The notes beneath the pieces were generated by a model. The model saw only the letters and a list, made by a program, of their open reading frames with translations. It was not told the DNA's origin and searched no databases. Positions 1 to 7,227 of a stretch of 64,000 nucleotides of DNA are shown piece after piece. Source of the DNA: an uncultured Bacteroidales bacterium (GTDB lineage: Bacteria; Bacteroidota; Bacteroidia; Bacteroidales; F082); assembly GCA_947303395.1 (NCBI GenBank), contig CAMYYD010000001.1, positions 62,001 to 126,000 on the forward strand, read 5' to 3'. The position numbers were made by a program, and so were the translations under genes. Each line of letters starts with the position of its first letter. Within the stretch, counting starts at the first letter, position 1.

Positions 1-512
1 ATCTGGTTGGTTCCTTCGAGAATTTGCCAGTCGAAATCATCGGCTTCGTCTTCATTGACATCGTCGGCCGGATCCCACATGTGACCTGTTCCGTCGGCGT
101 TGTAAACCTCGCAATGACCGCCGTCGGCAGTGCTCCAACGGCCTACGAGAACCTTAAACGACTGCTCGTCGGTCTGTTTTGTGGCTCCGTCAACGACATA
201 TTCATAGTGATATGTGAATGAATCAAAAGCCAAGTCGTTGATGGCATGCGAGAAACCGTTTTTGTTGAAATCAATTTCATATTGCTGATAATCATCAGTT
301 CCTCTCTTCAACATAAGGGTTAATGCCGTTAAATTGTCGGCATTGGTGAATGTTCCGCTGAATGTTCCGGCATTGAATGCCAATGAGAAACTTGTTGTCA
401 TTGAAAACACCTTTGGTGTCGATGCCGGAGTGTCATCTTTCTTTGAGCATGAAACTGTGAACAATGTCACAAATAATGCTGCGACTAATAATATTGAAAA
501 ATACTTCTTCAT
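1..512 (-). CDS. Lipocalin-like lipoprotein, 3' end cut by window
   Basis: Reading the minus strand from an ATG at 512 gives about 170 residues with no stop before the window edge, so the C-terminus is missing. The N-terminus is a lipoprotein signal (MKKYFSILLVAAL... then FTVSC, lipobox Cys at about residue 22), followed by a Ser/Lys/Asp linker and a beta-rich region. The last part (VGRWSTADGGHCEVYNADGT then DDVNEDEADDFDW) has the layout of Bacteroidota lipocalin-like lipoproteins, where a G-x-W strand is followed by a DGTG turn. It is likely anchored in the outer or inner membrane. The specific ligand is unknown. The gene lies just downstream of ridA on the same strand, 11 nt away, and may share its transcript. 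Confidence 0.75.
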   Translation of the reverse strand, partial: MKKYFSILLVAALFVTLFTVSCSKKDDTPASTPKVFSMTTSFSLAFNAGTFSGTFTNADNLTALTLMLKRGTDDYQQYEIDFNKNGFSHAINDLAFDSFTYHYEYVVDGATKQTDEQSFKVLVGRWSTADGGHCEVYNADGTGHMWDPADDVNEDEADDFDWQILEGTNQ

Positions 513-523
513 ATCTTTAAAAT

Positions 524-901
524 TTAAAGTGCTGCGATCATTTCAATTTCTACCATAACTTCTTTTGGAAGTGTTCTCACTGCGAAAGCTGCTCTCGCCG
601 GAGGATCCTGCTTGAAATACTTTCCGTAAACAGCGTTCATTGCGCCGAAGTTGGCGATGTCGCTGAGATAGCATGTCGATTTCACCACGTTGTCGAAGGT
701 GCATCCTGCCTCTTTGAGGATGGCCTCGAGGTTCTTCATAACCATTTCGGTCTGCTCGGTGATGCCGCCGTCAACCACGTTGCCTGTGGCCGGATTCACT
801 GGCATCTGACCTGAGATGAATAAAAATCCGTTAGCTGCAATGGCCTGGCTGTAAGGTCCGATTGCGCCTGGAGCGTTGTTTGTTGCAATTGCTTTTTTCA
901 T
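524..901 (-). CDS. ridA: RidA family 2-iminobutanoate/2-iminopropanoate deaminase
   Basis: 125-residue YjgF/YER057c/UK114 protein. The family hydrolyses reactive enamine/imine intermediates released by PLP enzymes to 2-keto acids and ammonia in the cytoplasm. Family signatures visible are the N-terminal GAIGPYSQAI, the SGQMPVNPATG loop, and PPARAAFAV near the C-terminus with the conserved substrate-binding Arg (R103), followed by EIEMIA. Length matches the family. I chose the ATG at 901, not the upstream TTG at 910, because it forms an ATGA overlap with the TGA of the lytic transglycosylase gene and gives the usual MKKAI start. The overlap implies translational coupling to that gene. Confidence 0.95.
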   Translation of the reverse strand: MKKAIATNNAPGAIGPYSQAIAANGFLFISGQMPVNPATGNVVDGGITEQTEMVMKNLEAILKEAGCTFDNVVKSTCYLSDIANFGAMNAVYGKYFKQDPPARAAFAVRTLPKEVMVEIEMIAAL

Positions 902-2079
902 TTTAACCAAGTTTTAAAATTATTCATTCTTTCTGTTACTTTTCTGATGTAGTTCTGCGTCTCCGGAAGGAGTTTCTTCTCGAGATATTTAAAGAGCTGG
1001 TCGTAGCTCATCTCGTTGATTTGCGGGATGGCCTTACCAATCTTGGTGTCGCCTCTCAAAGCGCGTGCCAAGTTGCCTGCTCCTGTGTTGTATGAAGCGA
1101 TGACGCACAGGTTCTGGCTGTCTTTGTTTTCGACTTTAGTAAAATATCTCTTCTTCAATAAATACAGATAATGCACGCCCATCTCGATGTTGTTTTCAGG
1201 CTCGTAGAGGTAGTTGCCTGTAGGTGCTGAGAATGGCTTCTTGAGGCTCTGAGCGCAGTCGGCGCCTGCTGTTCTAGGCACAATCTGCATCAAGCCGTAA
1301 GCCGGGACGTATGACTTTGCCTTCGGGTTGAACGACGACTCGGTTTGCATAATGGCATAAGCCAATGCCGGGTCGACATCCCACTTCTGGCAGTATTTCT
1401 GAATCTCGTTTTTGTATTGCTCAGCGCGTGTTTTGATGTGGTCTGGAGCTAAGTCGAGTTTTATTGTAACCACCTGACGTTCAACGTTGTCCTCGCCTTT
1501 GATGGTCTTGACCTCTGGCTGTACTTTCTCGGCAATCTCCTTCACGTCCTTGTCGAGGTTTTTCTCAGTGACCACCTCGCCAGAAGGGGTCTTTACCTGG
1601 TTTTCAAGCACCGGTGTCTCCTGCAATGGCACGGCTTTCTCGACTTCTGAGTCGTAATCTTTGGTTTTTCCTTTGTTTGTCAACAAAAACTTGAGGTTTT
1701 TCTCAATCTCTTTTTTGTCGACTTCCTTGCCTTTTTCTTGGATGATTTCTATTGTGGCTTCGCCCTTTTCAAAGTCGACGGTGCTTCTTGCCTTGCCGTC
1801 GTTTGAATACTCAACCCAGTCTTTCGGTGTGCTTTCTTTCACGTTGCCTTTGCCCCAGATGAGCTCACCGGTTTTTACGAAATGATCGTAGGCCTCTTTT
1901 TCGGCTTTCACGTATTCTTCGTATTCTTTCTGCATTCTGGCCATATCGTCGTTCTGGCTTTTCTGCATATTTTGCATCTGCTCGTTCTGCTCTCTGGCAT
2001 ACTTTTCGTATTCAGTCTCAACTTGGGCAAAACATCCTAAGCAGCTGAAAATCAGTAATGTTAAGAATATTTTTTTCAT
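898..2079 (-). CDS. MltC-like membrane-associated lytic murein transglycosylase
   Basis: 393 residues. A signal sequence (MKKIFLTLLIFSCLGCFAQ, possibly lipidated at C13 or C16) leads into a charged coiled-coil region at about 20-75 (EQNEQMQNMQKSQ). A segment resembling the MltC N-terminal domain follows at about 60-125 (GELIWGKGNVKESTPKDWVE). The C-terminal half (about 225-375) is an SLT lysozyme-like domain: AIMQTESSFNP carries the catalytic Glu (E247), followed by AYGLMQIVPRTAG and ASYNTGAGN. The enzyme cleaves peptidoglycan between MurNAc and GlcNAc with 1,6-anhydro product formation. It overlaps ridA by 4 nt. Its first gene neighbour upstream is lptD, 37 nt away, so the three may be co-transcribed. 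Confidence 0.88.
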   Translation of the reverse strand: MKKIFLTLLIFSCLGCFAQVETEYEKYAREQNEQMQNMQKSQNDDMARMQKEYEEYVKAEKEAYDHFVKTGELIWGKGNVKESTPKDWVEYSNDGKARSTVDFEKGEATIEIIQEKGKEVDKKEIEKNLKFLLTNKGKTKDYDSEVEKAVPLQETPVLENQVKTPSGEVVTEKNLDKDVKEIAEKVQPEVKTIKGEDNVERQVVTIKLDLAPDHIKTRAEQYKNEIQKYCQKWDVDPALAYAIMQTESSFNPKAKSYVPAYGLMQIVPRTAGADCAQSLKKPFSAPTGNYLYEPENNIEMGVHYLYLLKKRYFTKVENKDSQNLCVIASYNTGAGNLARALRGDTKIGKAIPQINEMSYDQLFKYLEKKLLPETQNYIRKVTERMNNFKTWLK

Positions 2080-2116
2080 AGTTTTAATGTTTATTCTGCA
2101 AAAATAATAAATTTTT

Positions 2117-4663
2117 TTAATAATTATCTCTATAATCTTTTTTCTTTGTCAATTTAAGATCTTGCAACGCCGAAGCCTTCACGTTGATCTGGAAATTCCA
2201 CGATTTATACGTTCCGTAAGGGATGACGTTGAATCGCATCTCCCAGCAGTGGAGGTCGCGGTAAACGGTGACTGACGTGTAAGAAATCTTTTTCGTCTCG
2301 AAATCCCAGCCGGTCTGCGCCGACACTTTCCACTTCGGCGAGAGACTTATCTCTCCTCGCAATCCCAACGTCTGCACCGTCGACCTGTTGTCGTGCAAGA
2401 GCCAGTTGATATACGATAAGTTGTTGGTTAGACGCAAGTTATAGCTCAGCGACAGCGACCAGCTTGTCGACCAGTCGATGTATCCGTCGGGGTTGTTGTG
2501 GATGTCGTTGAGCTCTTCTTCGGAGGCGTTCGGCGACGACACCAGCGGCTTGTTGTCGTTGTCTTTCTTGTTCTTTTTCTTGTTGAAAGTCTTGTCGTTG
2601 ATGGTGTAGCTTGCGCTGAAATTCCACGTTACGCTCTTCTTTCTGAAAAGTCGCTTGTTGACATCCCACTCGTATTTGTTGAGTTGCTTCGTTCCCGTCG
2701 AATCCAAGACGTACGGGTCCCACATGCTCGAATACTGTATGCTGAAGTTCTTAAACAATGTCGTTCGTCCGCTGATGCTGAGATACGACCAGTTTAAAGA
2801 GTCTTTTGCCAAATCGTAATTGCCTGATAATGTGAGATTTTCGATGAGAACCACCTTCTTTAATCCGTTGACGGTGTCTTTTCTTGAAGGCACTTTTATC
2901 TCGAGATTGTTGCTTAAGCTGTATGTTATCCTGCCTGAACGTTGCGCAGGCGGAGCTCCGTAGATGCCGCCTTGGTAATAGCTGTATTTTTGCTCAACGC
3001 CATTGCCGTCGATGTACGATGAGTAATAATCCCAGAAACTGCTGCTGTAGTCAGGGTTAAACGAGAATCCTATCGTCGGGGTGAACACGTGTCGGATGGC
3101 TCTAATCGGACCTTTTTTGAACGTCAGCATTCCGTAAAGCTTGGTTGTCACGTTGCTCGACATGTCGTAGGTGAACACATTTCTGAACTGGTTGATAGTG
3201 TCAGTTACCAGATGTCCTGTGCCGCCGTCGTCCAAAACCCAGTCTTTTTTGTAGTACTGCAGATACATTTTATCTGTCAGATTGACTGATGTCGTCCAAG
3301 TGAAGTATTTGAACAGCTTGATTGGCAGGTTGATAGGCACTCGGTGCTGCATTCCGTTTTGCATGTGGTCGAGCCAGCCGTCTTTGAAAAACAGACTGTC
3401 GGCCATGCTGATGTAGTTCTTGGCGTTGGTGGTGTAGCTGAGGTTTAACTCGCTGTACCAATGCTTTTTGCCAGATTTTCCTACGTTTTTCAACGGATAG
3501 ATGCGGTTCATCGAGAGCGTGATCTCCGGCAAGGTGACGGTCATCTGGTGTGTCAACGTGTTCTGGCTGTGGCTGCCGTTCACGGTGAGGTAGAACTTGT
3601 TGGCGAAGTTCGTCTGGTAGGCGATACTCGACTGGAAGGTGTTGCTCAAATACTCGGTCGTGCTGATGGCGTTGTATTTGTTGTAGTTGTTACTCACGAT
3701 GTAGACGTCGGCTGAGAACGACGACTTCGGCCTTGCCTTCGCGTCTTGCTTGTGCACCCAGCGAATCTTGAAGTCGGTGCTTTCGGTATAGTCGGCAGAG
3801 CCTTCCACGCCCACTTTGTTGATGGCGTAACTTGCTGCCAACGAGCCGCTGTACTTGTATCTGTTCACATATCTGAACGTCGGCTTCAGCGCCCAGCTGC
3901 CTCGTGTGTAGATGTCGCCGATGAGCTGCAGGTCCATGTAGTTGTTGATTGCCCAGTAATAACCGCCGTTTTCGAAATAATATCCGCGGTTTGCCGACTC
4001 GCCGAACGACGGTATGATGATGCCCGAGCGCTGGCTCTTGCTGTTTGGAATCAATGCGAATGGGATGACGGCAGGCAACGGCGTCTCCTCAATCTTCACG
4101 TAAAGCGCCTTCGCCACAATTTTGTCGTCAGGGATTACGATGGCTTTGTTGAAATGGAACTCATAATGAGGATGCTCGCGGTTGTTGCAAGTGGTGAACG
4201 AGCCCGACCTGATGTTGATTTTTCCGTCGTCCATCTTCTTGATGCGGTCGCCATGCAGATAATTCTGGTTTTCTTCGGTGAAAACCTTCCTGATGATACC
4301 TTTCTTTGTGTCGAAGTTAAACGACATCTCGTCGGAATAGTATTTCTGTCCGGCCTGTGTAAATACCGGCTTTCCGACGATTTTCCCTGTTGAATCGGGC
4401 ATTCCCTTGGCGAAAACGGTGTGTTTCTCGAAGTCGAACTCTACATAATCCGCCTCAATCTCGATGTCGTCGTATTTTATGACCGCGCCGCCATAATAAT
4501 AAATCTTGTTGTGCTTGAAATCTTGAATTGTCGAGTCGTTACATGTTCTGTCGATCTGCGCCTCCAAAGGTGATTTCTTGTCTTGACCCCTGCCTGTGAC
4601 CGCAAAAATCATCATGCAGAAGAAAAAAACAATAAAAAAACGATATGTTGGCCTGATATACAA
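2117..4663 (-). CDS. lptD: LPS-assembly outer membrane protein LptD (OstA-like)
   Basis: 848-residue Bacteroidota-type LptD. After a signal peptide (residues 1-27) comes an OstA/LptA-like beta-jellyroll segment at about 40-190 (IKYDDIEIEADYVEFD; HGDRIKKMDDG). A large outer-membrane beta-barrel follows, with the family landmark SQRSGIIIPSFGES, alternating aromatic strands, and a C-terminal strand region rich in Tyr and Trp. The family inserts LPS into the outer leaflet of the outer membrane. The reading frame has no ATG giving a full signal peptide: an in-frame stop lies at 4673-4675 and the first usable codon is TTG at 4663, so I infer a TTG start; the first in-frame ATG (residue 17) would destroy the signal. 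A -7 box (TATCTTTG) sits at 4708-4715. The gene is divergent from the amidase gene. Confidence 0.9.
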   Translation of the reverse strand: MYIRPTYRFFIVFFFCMMIFAVTGRGQDKKSPLEAQIDRTCNDSTIQDFKHNKIYYYGGAVIKYDDIEIEADYVEFDFEKHTVFAKGMPDSTGKIVGKPVFTQAGQKYYSDEMSFNFDTKKGIIRKVFTEENQNYLHGDRIKKMDDGKINIRSGSFTTCNNREHPHYEFHFNKAIVIPDDKIVAKALYVKIEETPLPAVIPFALIPNSKSQRSGIIIPSFGESANRGYYFENGGYYWAINNYMDLQLIGDIYTRGSWALKPTFRYVNRYKYSGSLAASYAINKVGVEGSADYTESTDFKIRWVHKQDAKARPKSSFSADVYIVSNNYNKYNAISTTEYLSNTFQSSIAYQTNFANKFYLTVNGSHSQNTLTHQMTVTLPEITLSMNRIYPLKNVGKSGKKHWYSELNLSYTTNAKNYISMADSLFFKDGWLDHMQNGMQHRVPINLPIKLFKYFTWTTSVNLTDKMYLQYYKKDWVLDDGGTGHLVTDTINQFRNVFTYDMSSNVTTKLYGMLTFKKGPIRAIRHVFTPTIGFSFNPDYSSSFWDYYSSYIDGNGVEQKYSYYQGGIYGAPPAQRSGRITYSLSNNLEIKVPSRKDTVNGLKKVVLIENLTLSGNYDLAKDSLNWSYLSISGRTTLFKNFSIQYSSMWDPYVLDSTGTKQLNKYEWDVNKRLFRKKSVTWNFSASYTINDKTFNKKKNKKDNDNKPLVSSPNASEEELNDIHNNPDGYIDWSTSWSLSLSYNLRLTNNLSYINWLLHDNRSTVQTLGLRGEISLSPKWKVSAQTGWDFETKKISYTSVTVYRDLHCWEMRFNVIPYGTYKSWNFQINVKASALQDLKLTKKKDYRDNY

Positions 4664-4673
4664 GATTTTTATC

Positions 4674-4715
4674 TAATTTTGTAAAAAATTCAAAACAATT
4701 CAAACTGCAAAGATA
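4674..4715. promoter_or_regulatory. Face-to-face promoter boxes between lptD and the amidase gene
   Basis: Plus-strand TAATTTTG at 4674-4681 fits a -7 box for the amidase gene (ATG 4726), with TTG at 4648-4650 as a weak -33 (23-nt spacer). Minus-strand TATCTTTG at 4708-4715 fits a -7 box for lptD. The two boxes point toward each other, so the predicted transcripts would overlap at their 5' ends. Assignment is by consensus only. Confidence 0.4.
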
Positions 4716-4725
4716 AGGATTTTTT

Positions 4726-5796
4726 ATGAATCACAGAATTATATTTTTTATTATATTAATGGGAATGTTGGTTTTTTCACCCGATGTCAAGGCTCAAACG
4801 ACTAAGATTCAGACTGTTGTGATTGATGCGGGGCATGGTGGAAAAGATGCGGGAGCTGTCGGAAAGAACGCCAAGGAGAAGGATATCACGCTGTCGGTGG
4901 CAAAAAAAACTGGCGAATACATCAAGAAAAAATATCCCGATGTGAAGGTTGTTTACACCCGTACCACCGATGTCTTTGTGGAGTTGATGGAACGTGCCAA
5001 CATAGCAAACCGCAACAACGCCGATGTGTTCATCTCGATCCACTGCAATTCGGTGGCAAATTCTCCAAGCACGTGTGGGGCTGAGACTTTCGTGATGGGT
5101 GACCACAGAAACAGCGCCAACCTCGCCGTCGCTAAACGCGAAAACGCCTCAATTCTCTATGAAAGCAATGTTGAGGAGAACTATGGCGGTTTCGACCCGA
5201 ACAGCACCGAGGCTTATATCGCTTTCAGCTTCATCCAGAGTGAGTTCAAACAACGCTCACTTGAATTAGCCGAACTCGTTCAAAATGAGTTGGTTAACAA
5301 GGCAAAACGCAGCGATAGGGGAGTACAGCAGGCTGGTTTTCTGGTGCTTTACAAAACAGCCATGCCTTCAATCCTCGTGGAGCTCGGTTTTATCTCGAAT
5401 CTCAACGAAGAGAAATTCATGATGTCGAACGACGGACAGGATTATCTGGCTTCGGCAGTTTATCGTGCTTTTTGCGCCTACAAAACCAACTACGAGAAAA
5501 ACTCTGTAGAATTTCAGCAGGAAATTGTGCAACAACCTGAAAAACCTGTAGTTGACAAAAATAAAGGTGTCGTTTATAAAGTGCAGTTCACAACCAGAAG
5601 CAGGAAACTTGACAACCCAGCCGCTGTCTACAGCAATCTCTCAGATGTCGACTATTATGAGCACAACGGGATGTTCAAATACACCGCTGGCTGCTTCGCC
5701 ACAAAACAAGAAGCTGATGCCTACCTCAAAGAGGTGATAAAACAAGGCTATGATGGGGCATTTGTTGTGAAGTTCGAAAACGGCGTGAGGAAATAA
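4726..5796 (+). CDS. N-acetylmuramoyl-L-alanine amidase (Amidase_3) with SPOR domain
   Basis: 356 residues with an N-terminal signal peptide (cleavage near VKAQ, residue 24). The zinc amidase domain spans about 28-250. Zinc and catalytic residues are visible: DAGHGGKD (H37), AKEKDI (E51), SIHCNS (H106) and SILVELGF (E219). It cuts the amide bond between MurNAc and the stem peptide in the periplasm. The C-terminal 75 residues (about 281-356, starting VVYKVQFTT) form a SPOR domain, which binds denuded glycan at the division site, so a role in daughter-cell separation is likely. In Bacteroidota this amidase is commonly found divergent from lptD, as here. Confidence 0.93.
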   Translation: MNHRIIFFIILMGMLVFSPDVKAQTTKIQTVVIDAGHGGKDAGAVGKNAKEKDITLSVAKKTGEYIKKKYPDVKVVYTRTTDVFVELMERANIANRNNADVFISIHCNSVANSPSTCGAETFVMGDHRNSANLAVAKRENASILYESNVEENYGGFDPNSTEAYIAFSFIQSEFKQRSLELAELVQNELVNKAKRSDRGVQQAGFLVLYKTAMPSILVELGFISNLNEEKFMMSNDGQDYLASAVYRAFCAYKTNYEKNSVEFQQEIVQQPEKPVVDKNKGVVYKVQFTTRSRKLDNPAAVYSNLSDVDYYEHNGMFKYTAGCFATKQEADAYLKEVIKQGYDGAFVVKFENGVRK

Positions 5797-5847
5797 TTTT
5801 TTCATTAAAAATCTTATATATTTAAAAAATATTTTTTTGCATCTCGT

Positions 5848-5870
5848 AAAAACACGCAATGCACTGCGTG
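5848..5870 (-). terminator. Rho-independent terminator of the RHS locus (minus strand)
   Basis: Read on the minus strand, CACGCA (5870-5865), a 6-nt loop and TGCGTG (5858-5853) are followed by TTTTT (5852-5848). The stem is only 6 bp but the U-run directly follows. It lies downstream of the orphan RHS fragment and would end the RHS transcript. The rest of 5797-5925 holds nothing else I can identify. Confidence 0.55.
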
Positions 5871-5925
5871 AAATGTAAAGATATATGTAAAATGCTTGAG
5901 TATCAATCTGTTGTATGTGCTAAAC

Positions 5926-6060
5926 TCATTCGAAATAACCTTCTTCACTCGGGTCGACATACTTCAACGGGTTGTACATGCAGTAAGCGTATCTGTTGAA
6001 TCCCTGCTGGCTTGTCGGGTCCTGCATGTAGTTGTCATATATGGCTTGCCGTATTAGCAT
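5926..6060 (-). pseudogene. Orphan RHS core-tip fragment (44 codons)
   Basis: A minus-strand reading frame from ATG 6060 to TGA 5926 encodes 44 residues. About 26 of these, from YMQDPT through NRYAYCMYNP to YVDPS, match the end of the RHS core of the large gene at about 8047-8130. By hand alignment the DNA is about 88% identical over some 83 bases, and most differences are silent. Homology stops after DPS: the fragment continues EEGYFE then stops, while the intact gene continues GNRYFGYDE. Upstream of YMQDP it is unrelated. It starts 11 nt after the stop of the preceding small gene. This looks like a displaced core tip left from an earlier C-terminal module, as seen beside Rhs elements in other bacteria. 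Whether it is translated is unknown. Confidence 0.8.
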
Positions 6061-6071
6061 AGATGAAAAAA

Positions 6072-6620
6072 TCATTTATTCAAATTTTCATCATAACGAG
6101 AGTATACACGATCTTTGTAAAAACGTGTGCTAGCTTTATAATCTCTCCTATATACAGAATCGCCTACACATTCGATAAATCTTGGAAATAATATGTTGCC
6201 ATCTTCATAGAAAGAATAAAAATCATAATAAGCAATAACAAGAGGGTCTTGACAACGTGTCTTTCTATTAAATGTTGGCTCGTCATGATAACCGTAATAA
6301 ACTTCTAATTTGTACTTGTTTGTGTTTAATTTGATATCAATAGAGTTTTCATCAAAATTTCTCCAAATAATGATTGAATCATTTGTTTTGAAACAAGCAC
6401 TCACACAACCTTTATAAGTTCCTAAAACTCTAATGTAATTATCTTTCGGAGGTTTTCGTCCTTCATATTTTTCAAATATGATATAATCGTCCCATATTGT
6501 TACATAATTCCCGGTGTATGTTTTGTAGCAACGTTTTGAATTGCACGCAGTGCAACCAACCAACAAAGCTATTATTATCGCTGCATATAGAATTATAGTT
6601 TTTGAGGGATAGTTTTTCAT
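6072..6620 (-). CDS. Putative RHS-linked immunity-type lipoprotein B
   Basis: 182 residues, family not recognised. The N-terminus is a hydrophobic signal with two possible lipobox cysteines (ALLVGC and CTAC at about 23-26). The remaining ~150 residues are clearly related to the product of the gene directly upstream (6633-7205): shared landmarks are GNYVTIWDDYIIFEKY, a P-P/A-K-E/D-NY motif, a VGDSVY-R-Y segment and a C-terminal YKDRVYSRYDE. Base composition is AT-rich (about 38% GC in a 60-base sample). Position directly after the RHS toxin-like tail suggests an immunity role, and the lipoprotein signal would place it in the periplasm or at the outer membrane. That role is inferred from context only. 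Confidence 0.7.
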   Translation of the reverse strand: MKNYPSKTIILYAAIIIALLVGCTACNSKRCYKTYTGNYVTIWDDYIIFEKYEGRKPPKDNYIRVLGTYKGCVSACFKTNDSIIIWRNFDENSIDIKLNTNKYKLEVYYGYHDEPTFNRKTRCQDPLVIAYYDFYSFYEDGNILFPRFIECVGDSVYRRDYKASTRFYKDRVYSRYDENLNK

Positions 6621-6632
6621 AATATTAATACA

Positions 6633-7205
6633 TTATCGATCATATTGCTGGTCATACCGGGAAAACACATGGTCTTTGTAACGACAAGTTGGATTTATAT
6701 TGAAGTTAAAACTTACAAAATATTGTCTTTGATACACCGAATCGCCAACTAATTCTGTTAATATTGGAGATGGCCTGTCATAATTATCAAAATAATATTT
6801 TGCAAAAACCAAAGAATCATCATAATTGGCTTCTTTCTGGAACAATTCCCTTGATTCACCGTATCCTATATATGTTTTTATATGATAATTCTCATCAAAA
6901 CTATACTTTAGATTGTCTATACTGCTCCATATGTATATGGAATTATCGTTTTTTAAGCACACATATATGGTGTAATAACCACGGGCAATTTGTACATAAT
7001 TTTCTTTTGGGGCTTTATAGCTATCGTATTTATCAAATATGATATATTTATCTCTCCAAACAGTGACATATTTACCCGAAGGAGTTGTATAGGTGAAAGT
7101 TGGAGCTGGTGTTATGTTTGCCCAAATAAACGGGAAACCGATGATTATGAATGGTATCGTCACTATAATTATAATCCAAGTTGTTGCTGAAATGTGTTTT
7201 TTCAT
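6633..7205 (-). CDS. Putative RHS-linked immunity-type membrane protein A
   Basis: 190 residues, family not recognised. It has one N-terminal membrane segment (residues 8-30, WIIIIVTIPFIIIGFPFIWA) without a lipobox, then a soluble domain of about 155 residues paralogous to the gene that follows (GKYVTVWRDKYIIFDKY; KAPKENYVQIARG; LVGDSVYQRQY; YKDHVFSRYDQQYD). The pair lies 22 nt downstream of the large RHS gene and 12 nt apart from each other on the same strand, as immunity genes usually follow polymorphic-toxin tails. The two differ in anchoring: this one is membrane-spanned, the next probably lipidated. An alternative is a pair of envelope proteins unrelated to toxicity. Confidence 0.7.
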   Translation of the reverse strand: MKKHISATTWIIIIVTIPFIIIGFPFIWANITPAPTFTYTTPSGKYVTVWRDKYIIFDKYDSYKAPKENYVQIARGYYTIYVCLKNDNSIYIWSSIDNLKYSFDENYHIKTYIGYGESRELFQKEANYDDSLVFAKYYFDNYDRPSPILTELVGDSVYQRQYFVSFNFNINPTCRYKDHVFSRYDQQYDR

Positions 7206-7227
7206 ATGTTAAGACTAAATTTGAAAA

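Noticed and set aside
3746-4393. 215-codon plus-strand open frame opposite lptD
   Set aside because: It mirrors the lptD codons on the other strand, has no start signals or family features, and lptD is clearly the real gene.
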